DNA from: Cristatella mucedo
Lineage: Eukaryota > Bryozoa > Phylactolaemata > Cristatellidae
Reading direction: 5' to 3'
DNA length: 62,000 nucleotides
NCBI GenBank assembly: GCA_009760855.2
Contig: WPIO01000151.1
Location: 765,001 to 827,000, forward strand
Shown here: in pieces, positions 12,505 to 24,135 of the stretch
How positions within the stretch are numbered: the first letter of the stretch is position 1
Layout: every line of letters starts with the position of its first letter
Translations under genes and position numbers: made by a program
The notes under the pieces: generated by a model
Database searches by the model: none
The model's input: only the letters and a program-made list of their open reading frames with translations
What the model was told of the DNA's origin: nothing

Positions 12505-13612
12505 GTTCTCCATTTATACTCAATCTCTGGGGAAAGTGATTAAGGCCCATTGAATAGGATATCACTTTTATGCTGACGATACTCAGCTGTATTTGTCATT
12601 CAAACCGTCCGAATATGCTGCAGCAACTGAGAAACTGAATGCTTGCCTTGCCGACATTTGATTCTGGATGTCGGAAAACTTCTTGAAACTAAATGACCAT
12701 TAAACCGAACTGCTGCTCTTAGGACACCCTAAGCATGTGGCTGGATTAAAAGGCTTTGCTGTTCTAATAGGTGATGCTGTTGTGAGACCATCACCACGTG
12801 CTCGAAATTTAGGTGTCGTTTTCGACAGCTGCCTCAATTTTAAAAGCTTCATTCAGAAGACTGCTTCTACAGCTAGCCATCACGTCAGATCCCTATTCAA
12901 AGTTAGGAGCTGTCTTCCACAGTGGCTTGCAAAAAATTTAACTAGCTCCTTAGTTCTTTCTCGGCTTGATTATTGTAATTCCCTTTTGGCTGGGCTACCA
13001 AAGAAAGCTATTAGGCCACTGCAGCTGTCTATGAATATGGCTGCAAGGCTAGTCTTCAAGTCCCAGAGGTTTGAGCACGTGTCTCCTTTGCTGAAAGAGC
13101 TAGGATGGTTGCCGGTTGATCAACGGATACAGAGCAAAGTTCTTTTGCTGACTCACAAGGCTCACCACGGCTTGGCTCCTTCGTACCTAGCTAAACTGCT
13201 GCACCAGTTTCGGCCTCTTCGGCCCCCCCCCCAGGTCATGTGTGGACAACAAATTAGCTGTTCCATTCTTCCGCTTGATGACCGATGGCGACAGAAGCTT
13301 TAGCTCTGCACGTCCCAGACTGTGGAACTCGCTTCCACAATTCTTACCCAACGACAACTACTCTCCTGCTGCCGACTATGGCTCATCCTTTTCAGCGGTC
13401 CTGAGCTGCTACTTCTATGCTACTCACTACCTCAACTTCTCTCCTGGCTCTGCTATGCTTCCCACTTTCTCTTTGTTGCGTGAGACGAAGTCTGTTGGCT
13501 ACCGAATGCGTACCGAAAGCCGCTTAGGCTGTGAATGTGCTATACAAAACTCTCCTGCGTAACACCCACCTAGCTTTTGTGGCTTCGTGGAGTTACAGAC
13601 GGAGATACATTA
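12505..13612 (+). mobile_element. Family 1 CR1/L2-like LINE, 3' half
   Basis: Begins just before the RT catalytic box, which is intact in this copy (FYADDTQLYLS near 12570). It continues with [48 protein letters not shown] and [21 protein letters not shown] frameshift lies near the C-run at 13230. The copy then reads RLWNSLPQFL and runs into the 3' tail GGAGTTACAGACGGAGATAC followed by ATTAC. It is 5'-truncated, so it is not autonomous. Confidence 0.85.
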
Positions 13613-13807
13613 CATCCACTGTTGCTTCTCACAGGCGAAGCTTTGGATGTACACATCTTAGACTTGCTGCCGTGTTGCCTTCAACCTCCCTGTTTTGTGT
13701 GCACAGATATAGTAAGTCAACCGTCTATAAATGATTCCTCATGCTGATCACATTCGTACACTAGGCTGACTGCGCATGGCTTATCCTCTCTTCCTCTCCC
13801 TCCCACC

Positions 13808-13865
13808 CTCTCTGTCTCTCTCTCTCTCAATATATATTTGCCTATCAACCTATCTATCTACCTTC

Positions 13866-13920
<55 letters not shown>

Positions 13921-13995
13921 ATATATCTGCCTATCAACCTATCTATCCTATCTATCTAGCTCCTCTCCCTCTCTCTCTCTCTTTCTCTCTCGAAG
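13808..13995. repeat. CT microsatellites flanking a duplicated TATC/ATAT segment
   Basis: CT runs at 13808-13828, 13869-13918 and 13969-13993 alternate with two copies of an AATATATATYTGCCTATCAA segment, followed by CTATCTATC. Confidence 0.9.
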
Positions 13996-14464
13996 TGACA
14001 TTTCAAAGCCTCTGTTGTTAACTGAAAGTCTTTTCTGGGTTTCCATCCAGGATGTATCTTCAAGCGCAAGGGCACTTCACGGGAACGATGCATTGGCCTA
14101 GACACCACCCTACCATGCTCTCGAACACCTGATGTACAAAGACGTAGTGCTGAGAAAAGTCTGATACACAATAATGACAGACATTAATCACGAAGGATTA
14201 GGCACTGGCCTAGGCCACAAAGGCTGTGGCTGCACTCAAGCATAAAATAACAGAGCATCAACAACAATGACAGGCTGCTAAAAGACTGCTCCCAGAAAAC
14301 TGCTGTAAATCTCCACAGCTCTGGTCTGTCTGGTCTGCCCACACCAGTGTAACTGCCACAACATACCAATTCTGACTGAGCTTTACTGGCTCCTTATCAA
14401 GCATTGTAATCGACTTCAACATGGGAGCCCTGGCTTACAGGTCGCTCGCTTGCACCAGGTTAAC

Positions 14465-14570
14465 TAGAATAACAATAATAATAACAACAACAACAATAAT
14501 AATAATACACTTGATATAGCACCGTCAGAGAACGAAATCTCTTTCTAGGCACTTTACATTTGACATCACA
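14465..14570 (-). mobile_element. Family 2 LINE 3' tail, solitary
   Basis: A long reversed ATT/GTT repeat followed by ACACTTGATATAGCACCGTC and CTCTTTCTAGGCACTTTACA. The flanks (14340-14465 and 14575-14720) look like very old plus-strand LINE coding sequence. Confidence 0.65.
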
Positions 14571-14719
14571 TCGACGTTCTTGCTCCTACAGGCATGTGCT
14601 CATACAACCCGTTCTCCAGCTTCTGGTCGTCTCGCCATTCCTAGCACTAAATTTAAATCTGCAGGGTGGTTAATCAAGCCTTCTGTAGTGTATGCACCGG
14701 AAGTATGCAGTTTCTCCTC

Positions 14720-16309
14720 CGGCTTCGGTCACCATCTGTTCATTAGCTTAGCATAATTTTAGTCTCTGCTTAAGTTCACCGCCGAGATTTCTTGTTCCTG
14801 TGTGGATATCGTGCTTACCTGTTGTGCATGATGTAGTGCATGCTACTAATAAGAGTATTACCGTGGCCAGTGCCCCCACCCCACCCCCAGCAAGATTCGG
14901 GCGGCTCGAGAAACCTCTGCGAGCTGCCAGGCGTTGTCTGCAGTCAAACGACTAATGGCCGAATGCATGGCGACGGCTGCGGGAGAGTCGGGTTGGCTCA
15001 CCTGCTCAGGGAGGAGCTTGGTCGGTTTCGGTCCAATCGTTGTCTGTCGGCTGCCCTCATCAATGCTTCATTGCCGAGCACAGCGGCAGGATCGGTGGCA
15101 CAGTTTGGCTTCGGGTGGGTGGGTGGGTGGGCGGGCGATGGCAGCTTCGTCGCGGCTCAGACCCGATGGGCCATGAGGATCCAGCCAGCAAAGCAGCAGA
15201 AAACACAAGGCTCTGTGCTCTGGCTGGCTGGCTGGCTGGCTATCCGGTGGCGAACAGCTGCTGCTCGCTTCCTCGGATACCAGTGGCTTTCGTCTGGCCT
15301 CCCCGATGTCCTTCGAGGCGGCCAATCAATTGAAACAAACGCCATTCCATTCACACTGAGTCACACACATGTACACACACATCATGGGCGGTTGTGGTCA
15401 GAGGTATGAGCCGGCCTCCGTGTCAGAGAAGCAATCTCTGTGAGGCCGGCGGCACTGGCCTTTGTGGCTGGCAGGCCAGGTGTGAGCCTGGGAAGCCGGG
15501 TGGCCAACCGACTGACAAAGGCCCCCGGAGAAGGGGCAGAGCATTGCAAAAATAGTTGCAAGTGATCTCATTGTTGTCCGAAACAATTGGCCTATTTTCG
15601 CATAAATAATTGCCCAGATTGCTAGAACGGATATAACTAACGCGGTCCCTATTGCTGCTAGATGTTGTAGCGGTCTCTCACGCCTCGATCGCTCGCGAAG
15701 GTGGTGGCATTCGCATGCATTGAGTGTGCCTCCTCCCTCCGCCGTACCGCTGGGGCTGAACCGGTTGGTCGAAATCATCTTACGTGGAATGCATGGATCG
15801 GGCGGTCGGCCAGGCTGGCCACGCTGACCGCCGGTGAAGAAGCTTGGAGCGAAGCAAAGAGCTTTAGCCGAAGACAGACGGCTTTCAGTACATCGGCACT
15901 TCTTTCTTGGCGCCCAAGCACTTAAATTAGTTGAGGGGGTCGAGTGCCGCGATTCGGAAAGGATCCGGTAGTGTTAATTGCCATAAATTGTCAGTGCTCA
16001 CGCATTCTCAAAACATGCACGTACGACAAAAATCGGTCGCCAGCAGGAAGCCGCACTTATGAGCTCGTGTAACGAGGAGCTGCTGCAGATTACGGAAAAC
16101 TACACCTCTCGTTTCGTCCCACTGCTTCGAACCAGGCTGGAGCAACCCGTTACAACAGGGCTAAAAGCTATCGTCATAATTAGGCAAGTTGCTGGGTCAT
16201 TAGCAGCAGTAGTTCGCGCTGGTGAGCGGCCTAAACTGGCGATTGTGAACCGGAAATAATGCAGCAACTCCGCAGCCGAAGGTTTACATAAATGCCGGAA
16301 TCTCCGTTG
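14720..16309. other. GC-rich unique sequence, no gene recognised
   Basis: Several frames of 60-190 codons overlap on both strands between 14840 and 15800. None shows a family motif, and splice-consistent exons could not be assembled. Confidence 0.45.
15112..15242. repeat. (GGGT)n and (GGCT)n short repeats
   Basis: GGGT units at 15113-15132 and GGCT units at 15222-15241, in GC-rich unique sequence. Confidence 0.8.
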
Positions 16310-16480
16310 CCAAAAAATATTAGCTGATCCAACAGCCTCATTTGCATAAAGAGGCCGAAGAGCCTTAACGGCTATCACAACCGCTTGCAGTTGACAATAC
16401 AAGATTCCCCACTTCAGGATTCGAACCCAAGACCTCGGTCGTGAAGAGCGAGTACCTTGCCTCCTGGGCTGCCTCGGCCC
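16310..16480 (-). mobile_element. SINE A copy
   Basis: Reversed order: TTAGCTGATCCAACAGCCTC tail, GGCTATCACAACCGCTTGCA body, B box as GGATTCGAACCC, and CGTGAAGAGCGAGTACCTTG head. Confidence 0.75.
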
Positions 16481-17633
16481 ATAGCCTCAGATCATTCGCC
16501 ATATGGACGCCTAGCGAAACGCCCTTCGAATCTCCCATAAGTCCACGCGGTGGGCCTGTCGGACGCCTAGGGTTTCGTCACAGGTCCGCAGCCCGGCGAA
16601 TCGGCTCTTAGCCCCCTTACCCATAAAAATGTTAGTTTCACTAAAACGAAAATGCATACTTGGTCTGAAAATCGACTGGTCCTCGAGCCGCGGGTGCGGC
16701 TGAGAGGCGCCTCGAGTGTTTCTATGCAAAAAAAAATTCGCTACGCGCAATTTTAAGAGAGCCTGAGAGGCACCGAACGCGAGGCGGCCTCCCGAAACGG
16801 CCTAGGGTTACCAGCGGAGTGCGTTTAAGGCTTCCTCGTCCCGACAGAGATCGGCCGCCGAAAACGCAGCGAAACTCGCATTCGACGACGCGCGACAAAT
16901 ACCGGCGAAATAAATGCCTTGGAGCGAGGCTCGGGCCTTCTCGGAGGCTAGCGACTTGTAAGTGCATCTACGTTCGAAGGCGCGCGGCCGATAGTAGCGG
17001 AACACGGCAGCAAATGGAGAGCGCTTGTACCTTAATTAATTAATATGGCGACTCGGCATCCATGGCGTGGACAAGTCTCTTCGACAGCCGACGGAGGGAT
17101 ACTGGCTGACCAGTGCCGGCGGTGGCGATCAACGACTCTCGCACGGCGCCCAGAGCGACCTGCCAACTGACAACATGCTTGTGGTCTTTCGCTAATAAAC
17201 TGGCTGGCGCTATTCGACGACTTCGGCTTGTATACCGCCAATCTATAGATCGCTGCATCGCCGAGTCCTAGCCGCTATAACTCGGGGGCGGCGAATTATG
17301 AACATCTCGGCGGTCACAATCGGGCTACCGCGGCCGCTATATCGCCAATCTATAAAACGCCACTCGCTTTAGTCTCGCGTGCCGACTACGCGTCGCTAGC
17401 CGCCGCCCAGCTCATCCCCTCTGAACAGTTGTCGAATCCTATATTTTCGGGGTGGGCGAACAAAGCTCGCAGCCGTCGTCCCGCCCCGCCAGTCTAAGCA
17501 GCTGAGACATCTTCTGCCGAGAGAAGCTGCGCTTTCTATTCCACAAGTTTCGCGCCTCCCGGCGGCCCCGTCTCAATTCCTGGCGAGCGCCTCTAAAAAT
17601 GTGGTCGGACCAGTAAAAAAAAAGTAATTATCT

Positions 17634-17661
17634 CTCTTTCTCTCTCCCTCCATCCTCTCTG

Positions 17662-17722
<61 letters not shown>
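17634..17722. repeat. (CT)n microsatellite with CTGTCT variants
   Basis: Mixed CTGTCT units followed by a pure CT run at 17680-17722. Confidence 0.95.
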
Positions 17723-17727
<5 letters not shown>

Positions 17728-18084
17728 AACCCGTGCCTGGACGCATTAGGGGAAGGCACCGCTTTAAGGAAAAAGTGTCAGCGCCCCCATCAACCGCCCC
17801 CTCTGGAAGAACCTTGTAGCTCTGCACCGGCTGAAGGCGCGACGCCCGAAGGGCCTCTCGGGTCGTTCCCTAAGCCTGGAATCTCCCCCTCCCTCCCTCC
17901 CGCTCGAGCAGCATAGCTCCACATGGCAGCTCGGTAGCCACCCGGAAAAAGCCAGCAAACGGCAGGGCAGGTTTCGGAGTGCCACCTCGAGGCTTGCGGC
18001 GAAGTGTGGTGCGACAGCAGGGGCCGCAGGAGCTGAGTGCCGCTAAATAGCACTGAGTCGCTTGTCCGTTTACATCTATTGACG

Positions 18085-18240
18085 TGAAAAAATTTATAAT
18101 TCATTTGTAGTATGGCGCCTCAAGAGAACTGAATCTCGATCGAGACGCTTCACATATGCCGCCGGACTCGAGCCCACGACCTTGGTCGTAAAGGGGAGCA
18201 CCTTGACCTTGGTCGTCAAAGGCGAGCACCTTTTACCCCT
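18085..18240 (-). mobile_element. SINE B copy
   Basis: Reversed SINE B: GCCTCAAGAGAACTGAATCT, CGCTTCACATATGCCGCCGG and CTCGAGCCCACGACCTTGGT. A CACCTTGACCTTGGTCGT-type duplication occurs in the head. Confidence 0.6.
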
Positions 18241-18839
18241 CGATTTCTCCTTCGCCGCAAAGCTAATGAGAAAGTCATCTCGCATGAGGGCGACTATGAT
18301 GTGTAATAATTGGCCAATCCTCTTCACCAAGCCTCCTTGGGAGACGGGACGGCTGGATGGCGAGAAAAGTGTCGGCTCTCCGCGACGGCGTTACTGGCTG
18401 CCGGTGGCTTCGGTGGCCCGAGATCGTTGAACCCGCGGTGCCGCGGTGCCGTCGCGCAGCTCGTGCAGCTCGTCCAGTTGGCGAACGGCGACGATCAGTC
18501 TCATCGATCGACGAGTTTAAAGTTGTGGAGGCCGGCGAGAGATCTCCGAGATGGCGTAGCTACCGCTCCCATGCCAGACCCATTCAGTACAACATGGCAA
18601 GACTTACGAGCTACACGGGCGTGACGTGTTTACTTTTGGCAGCCACGACGTTAGCACGACTAGCGGAACCGAAAACCAACACCACAGTCGCCTGAGCCTA
18701 GTTAGTCAACGTTTCCAATAGAAGATAGGGGCCGGATGTGGTTCGGGATAACACTATTAAGAGAATGGAGATGAAAATATTCAGTAAATGGAGATTTTTA
18801 CCAGACTTGTCCAGGCATGACTGCCGAGGAAGAAGAGAA

Positions 18840-18841
<2 letters not shown>

Positions 18842-18925
<84 letters not shown>
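18842..18925. repeat. (GT)n microsatellite
   Basis: About 42 uninterrupted GT units; a shorter CA array follows at 19060-19118. Confidence 0.97.
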
Positions 18926-19059
18926 AAGCGTGCGAGACCAGAGCCAGCCGCGATACGGCTGCTGATGAAGAGTGCCAGTGGGTAACGGCTGCCCCAAGGT
19001 CTACAGAAAACTGCAGCTTAAGTACCGGCTTTGTCTTTGTAGCTTTGTTGAGCTACAAG

Positions 19060-19118
19060 CATACACACACACACAGACGAGCGCACGCGGGCACGCACGC
19101 GCACACACACACACACAT
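19060..19118. repeat. (CA)n-rich array with CG variants
   Basis: CA units interrupted by CGCACGCGGGCACGCACGCG. Confidence 0.85.
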
Positions 19119-19509
19119 AATGGGCTCTTCCAGCATACTTTCTCCAGAATCTGGAAAGAAATCTGGGTATCCTTTCCTAAAATGACCTTTCACTAGATAA
19201 CCATAAGTATTGGAGCCTGAAGTGCGACAATCCAGCTGCTGACCAAAGCAGAAAGTCGAGGAAGAGGCAATTTAAAAGTATTTGACTAAATTAAGAAGAC
19301 TCATATTTAAGTGTACATAACCTACATGATGGTTTTATCAAATTATTGTAAAAACTGAATGTATTGCACGTGAAAGTAGTGCGAAATCAAAATGCAAATT
19401 GTTTAAAATCCTGACGTGCTTGGTTAAAAGAGTTACAGATTCTGAAAGACAATCTCAAAATTTATTCGAATCACCTTTTAGACTGAAAATAACTGATAAA
19501 AAGTTTTAG

Positions 19510-20255
19510 TTTTCGTGCCTGCGCTATATCAAATATATCGGTCTAGTTTGTCTACTTTCAGCTCCATAATATTGTGAACATTTAAGTCTTCTTAAACAAC
19601 GATACAACATCCAATTTGGTCCATGCATTTCTGATATCCCATCTCGACTTCTGTAGCTCACTGCTTGTAGGTCTACCGGCCTGTGCAACAGGCGCTGACA
19701 GCTGGTGCAAAACTCTGAAGTCATGCTTGTCTGTCGTGAGCGTCGCACTTGCCACATCACAGCACTTCTTGCCCATCTGCACTGGCTACTAATCTAGCAG
19801 CATATGGACTTCAAGAGTTGTCGCTCACTTTCAGGTCCCTTCGTTCTCTGGCTCCAGCCTACCTATCAAAATTACTCCCCAGCCCAGCATCTCACCACCG
19901 TTCTCCTGACACGAGTCCCTTAGCTTTGCCTCGAACCAACCTCAAATCCTTCGGAACCCCTGCTTTTAGCTCGTATTCTCCCACAAACTGAAACTCGCCC
20001 CTTACCGATGTCACGACACCCCCCTGACTTGATAACATTTAAAAGTAAGCTAAAACACTTGTGTTTTTTCACGGCATTTGCTGGATCCTAGCGTATTCTC
20101 TATTAGTGTGGTAATGCGTGCTCACACTTCGCATATTGCCATTATCCATAAAACGCATATTGACAGTGCGCATGTTACCACTAACCATACGGTCGTGGTT
20201 CCTTGCAGCATGCGTAAAGTGCCTAGAAAGAGACCAAGTTCTCGGATGGCACAAT
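19510..20255 (+). mobile_element. Family 2 LINE 3' part, decayed
   Basis: Coding remnants around TGTAGGTCTACCGGCCTGTG (GLPACAT), CACTTCTTGCCCATCTGCAC and TTTCAGGTCCCTTCGTTCTC (LTFRSLRSLAPAYL) run in order, with stops and frameshifts. The 3' UTR repeats and a degenerate hairpin (AAAGTGCCTAGAAAGAGACC) end it near 20250. AT-rich sequence follows. Confidence 0.7.
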
Positions 20256-20671
20256 ACAAAGTTATCATTAATAATTAATATTATTGTTTTACAAGTACAT
20301 GCTCCACAGTGTCAAAACAGGTGCAGGCAGAAAGGTCTTTTTTTCACCTCATTGACCGTTGAGGTTAAGTTACTAGACGCTACATGTAGCCTGTTTCACG
20401 CTCTCGAATAAGATCAACAGCTTATGATTTCCCGAGCGTTAATTCAGGTTTCCCGATTTCACCACAAGGAGCTTCAACCAATGACTTTACTACTACTACT
20501 ATACGGCCATCCTAATGCCCGAGGCATTTTTAAGATTTACAGTTTCATTCGCGCTCCCGACATCGGCATTTTAAAATTCCTGATTTACTGTAATGTCAGT
20601 ATTACTGTCGTTAAACTGCTAGATATAGTTGTACGTTTTATTTTAGGTATTACTAGAACTGAGCTTTGCTT

Positions 20672-20757
20672 ATAATAATGATAATAATACACTTGATAAT
20701 TAGCCCTCAGAGAACCCAATCTCTTTCTAGGCGCTTTACATTTGCTGCGTAAGACAC
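20672..20757 (-). mobile_element. Family 2 LINE 3' tail, solitary
   Basis: TAATAATGATAATAATACAC, then TTGATAATTAGCCCTCAGAG and CTTTCTAGGCGCTTTACATT. About 85 bp with no coding remnant. Confidence 0.7.
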
Positions 20758-21904
20758 CTAAAGATTTGAGCAATTTCGGCAGGTAGGTGCCCTTACTACT
20801 TTCATACGTTTGGAAAACTCGGGATCAATTTATATCCGACCAGCCTCATATTCAATTTTTAATGTTCAGGTCACGTTTAGCTTATGTTTGGCCACTCTTC
20901 GATTTAATAAGACACAATTAATGCTCGATGCTCGCCAATATAATAACAAAAAACAACGAGGCTAGCACACAATAATTTCAAAGGAGCCAAAGAATCAAGA
21001 AGACATTCGAAATTCTAAGCAATTACATTACTGCTGACATTAACTGTTTACAAATTCAATGGTGCGGATCCGAACATGAATATTTCCAGCAAAACACTGT
21101 GCAATTAAGCAGAGATCTTCCTCTTCTCGCTGCGCGACCGAGTACTAACAAAGTTAGCTCCTCGAACAGTGGCTGAAGTATGAAAAGCAGCACCGACGCA
21201 TGCAGGCGTTGAGCACCGAAGGATAACAATCAGTTTTGCCAAGACTTCATCAATAAGACGGTACTCGTTCCCACTTTTCAACTTTTTTGATCTAATTTTT
21301 GAAAGGTTCGATTTGAAAGTGACTTCTATTACAGGTCAGTACTGCTTGATTACAGATGCTAGGCGATAAATTTCGATACACCCGATTGGTAATATTCATA
21401 ATTCAGGAACCTCTAATTACTCCCTAAACGGAAATAATATAGATCGATTATCAGCTGCCATTGTATTACTAATTTATCACTGACTAACATACAGGCAGTC
21501 AACTCTAGCGAAGTTTACTAGCAATCGCCACCATAATAGTTGGAGCGCCGATGTCAATTTGTACTGCCTAGCAATTGGATAAATACGCGGGGCAAAGATA
21601 ATTCGACTGACTTTCAAAATTGGTGATTGTTAAGTGGAGCGCCTCATGAAATAAGGGAATCGCTTATAATATTAGAATGACTTTAGATAGCACCGCCGAT
21701 ATAAGGCATTCATTTCATTCGCAGACGTAGCCTGAAGTTTTTCAAGCATGAGTCAGTACTAAACATTTATATGATGTCACTTTATACGAATAGAAATTTG
21801 TGTTAATTTTGTGGGCCCTGCTCTTAATCTTTCCCGACGGCCCTTAGGATTCAAAGAGTTTTCTAGAAGACCGCTTGTCTCTGCCGGGCTGGTTTGGATC
21901 AGAA
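20758..21904. other. AT-rich unique sequence, nothing recognised
   Basis: No long frame on either strand, no simple repeat and no LINE or SINE motif. Confidence 0.5.
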
Positions 21905-22225
21905 GTTATGGTGCTCGCCCCGACCAAAGCCATGTTTAATGTATTTGCTGGTCGAGGCCGTAGACTCGAGCCCCGTGGTATATAAATAAATAATTTAAAG
22001 ATATTAGCTGATTTAGCAACCTCACTTATATTAGCGGCCGATGAGCTTTAACGGCTATCACCGCCGAGTGCATTTGACAATACAAGATAGCCCCCTGCAA
22101 GATTCGAACTCACGACCTCGGTGATGAAGAGCGAGGACCTTACTTCGTAGGGCACGTGTGAAGCGCCCGATAAGAGATTAAGTTCTCACAGGTTGTCATA
22201 CATATGAATTGTATATATATATTTA
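21905..22225 (+). mobile_element. SINE B split by SINE A
   Basis: The left half (21905-21975) has the tRNA-like head, with GTAGACTCGAGCCCCGTGGT as B box region. The right half (22149-22225) resumes with GTGTGAAGCGCCCGATAAGA, TTAAGTTCTCACAGG and the ATGAATTGTATATATATATT end. Confidence 0.65.
21966..22148 (-). mobile_element. SINE A inserted into SINE B
   Basis: Reversed SINE A with its A/T-rich tail (AAATAAATAATTTAAAGATA), body GGCTATCACCGCCGAGTGCA, B box AGATTCGAACTC and head GATGAAGAGCGAGGACCTTA. It is flanked on both sides by halves of a plus-strand SINE B. Confidence 0.7.
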
Positions 22226-23074
22226 TATATTTCTTCTTTTGGTCTCTGCATTGCCAGAATCTGGAGTATCTTATCGAGAAGGATCTTCGAGGCTCCTAGC
22301 GCCTTGCTAGGCTTGCTATTAGACCGGGCTGCTGCCCGTCTGCCTTAGCCCGACTGCCGCCGTGGATATCTAAGTTAGTTCTTAACAGGAGCGCAAGAAC
22401 AGTATTTGAATCACAGAAGACTGGCCAGCGATTACTGGTTAAAGAGCTGTTATGACTTACGCTAGGCTAGGCGGTACCAGCGAATTCTCTTCCAGCCATC
22501 ATAACAGCAAATGCACAGGGCCTTTTCCCTTGAGCTTATTTAGCCGGAGCGAGATCGCCGTCCTTTATCTCTATGTCATCTGGAGATAACAATTTAACAC
22601 TCTTTTCTACCTCAGTTGTCGAGGTCGACGGGCCGAAGCACCGGGCACCTTAAATATAAACTGCAGACCTACCTCGGTAATGCCTGCGAAGGTAGCAAAT
22701 GGTGTCATCGCTACGCTGAGCTGAGTGTTCATGGTTTTCGCTCATCTATTTGCTCCTATTTTAGCCTCTACAGTTCTACTTTATCTTCTTCAGCTAAGAG
22801 CTTCGCTGTGGTTGCTGATCGGAGAGATGCACGCGCTCGGGCAACGAGACTTTCCTTTTTCTTCGAGGCTGCCGACTCAAGTGCAACTCCGACTACTGCC
22901 CCAAGTGAGCTCTCAACTTGGAATTCGACTAAACTCAACTTAAATCGAACGATACTCGCTGTTTTTTTCAGTGGAGTGAGATTAAGTCTGTTAGCTACCG
23001 TTTGAGCACCGGAAACTGCACGGGTTCCATGAGTGATCTAAAGCTAACTACTCGTGCTAACCTAACACTACGAA
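22226..23074. other. No gene recognised
   Basis: Frames at 22616-23005 are open but show no family motif; the one beginning near 22725 is hydrophobic by composition only. Confidence 0.45.
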
Positions 23075-24135
23075 GTCTCAAGTGGGGTGCGCTTTTAATT
23101 TCTTCTTAAACGTCGTCAACTCAGGGGATGTTGTTACGTCATTCGAGAATGAGTCCCTGGCTTTGGCAGCGCACGAACTAAAGGCACAGTCTCCAAAGGA
23201 TTTGAGGTTGTTGGCTCGAGGCAAAGCTAAACGATTTGAGTCAGAAGAGTGGGTGGTACGACGCCTGACCTGGTTGGGGAGTAGATCCGATAGGTAGGCT
23301 AGGGCCAGAGGATGAATGGACCTAAATGCTAACGACACAACCTTGCAGTAGATATGCTGCTTGTTTGGGAGCCAATGCAGGTCGGCGAAAAGTGGTTTAA
23401 AGTGGCAACTTCGACGCCCACTACAAACAAGCCTGGCTGAAGAGTTTCTCACCAACTGCAAGCGCATGATTTCACAGGCCGGTAGACTCGCGAGCGGGAC
23501 TCAGAGCAGTCAAGACGGAATATGATATACATTGACCAGCTTGCATGTGGTAACTCTGTTTAAGCAGGGCCGAATTTTCGCAGCGTTGATAAATCTGCTT
23601 AAGTGGGCCCGAGTTTTTGCAATATTACGCAGCTGACAGCGGGCAGACTTGATTGTGGAGCTGATATGGTCGTCTAGTCAAAAGTCACCTTGGATTATGG
23701 ATTATCTAGATTTCGTGCCGATGCTGCAGGACATGTGCTGGCAGCGGCGATTATTAGCGTTAAGCTTTCAAATACCCGAGTCACAGTTCGCTTGCCAGTA
23801 ACTAGTAAGTTGGTTTTATCCCCGTTCAATTTGAGAAAGTTTGCTGCAAGCCATGTGTTGATGTCAGCAATACATGCAGCAAGGGAGTTGAAAGAATTTG
23901 ACGTGCTGGAGGGCTGGAATGGATCAAAGCACAGGTACAGCAGTGTTTCGTCTGCATAGAAGTGAAAGCTTTGATTGTTCTTGGCGATCATATCGGCAAG
24001 AGTGAGAGTATACATTGCGAAAAGAAGCGGACTGAGCACAGAGCCCTGCTTCACGATCGAATTAGTGCTACGTCCAACACAAGCGTCGAAGTCAAATCGA
24101 CCGCACTTCGGGGAATAAAATATAGCATCCATTTT
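23075..24135 (-). mobile_element. Family 2 LINE: RT end and C-terminus, broken
   Basis: The minus strand near 24060-23700 encodes SVLSPLLFAMYTLTLADMIA and FHFYADETLLYLCFDP (RT box, second Asp replaced by Glu), then LNGDKTNLLVTGKRT. Near 23450-23080 it encodes FADLHWLPNKQHIYCKVVSL and TFKKKLKAH. The two parts are out of frame and some of the middle has decayed. No 3' tail was found. Confidence 0.75.

Larger units (their letters stand above)
16481..18640. promoter_or_regulatory. CpG-rich block, possible promoter of an unseen gene
   Basis: CpG is frequent (for example CGAACGCGAGGCGGCC and CGACGACGCGCGACAAATAC), unlike the surrounding 20-kb tract. No exon of a known family was found. A short signal-peptide-like frame at 18594-18695 lies at its right edge. 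A CT run and a SINE B copy interrupt it. Confidence 0.3.
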
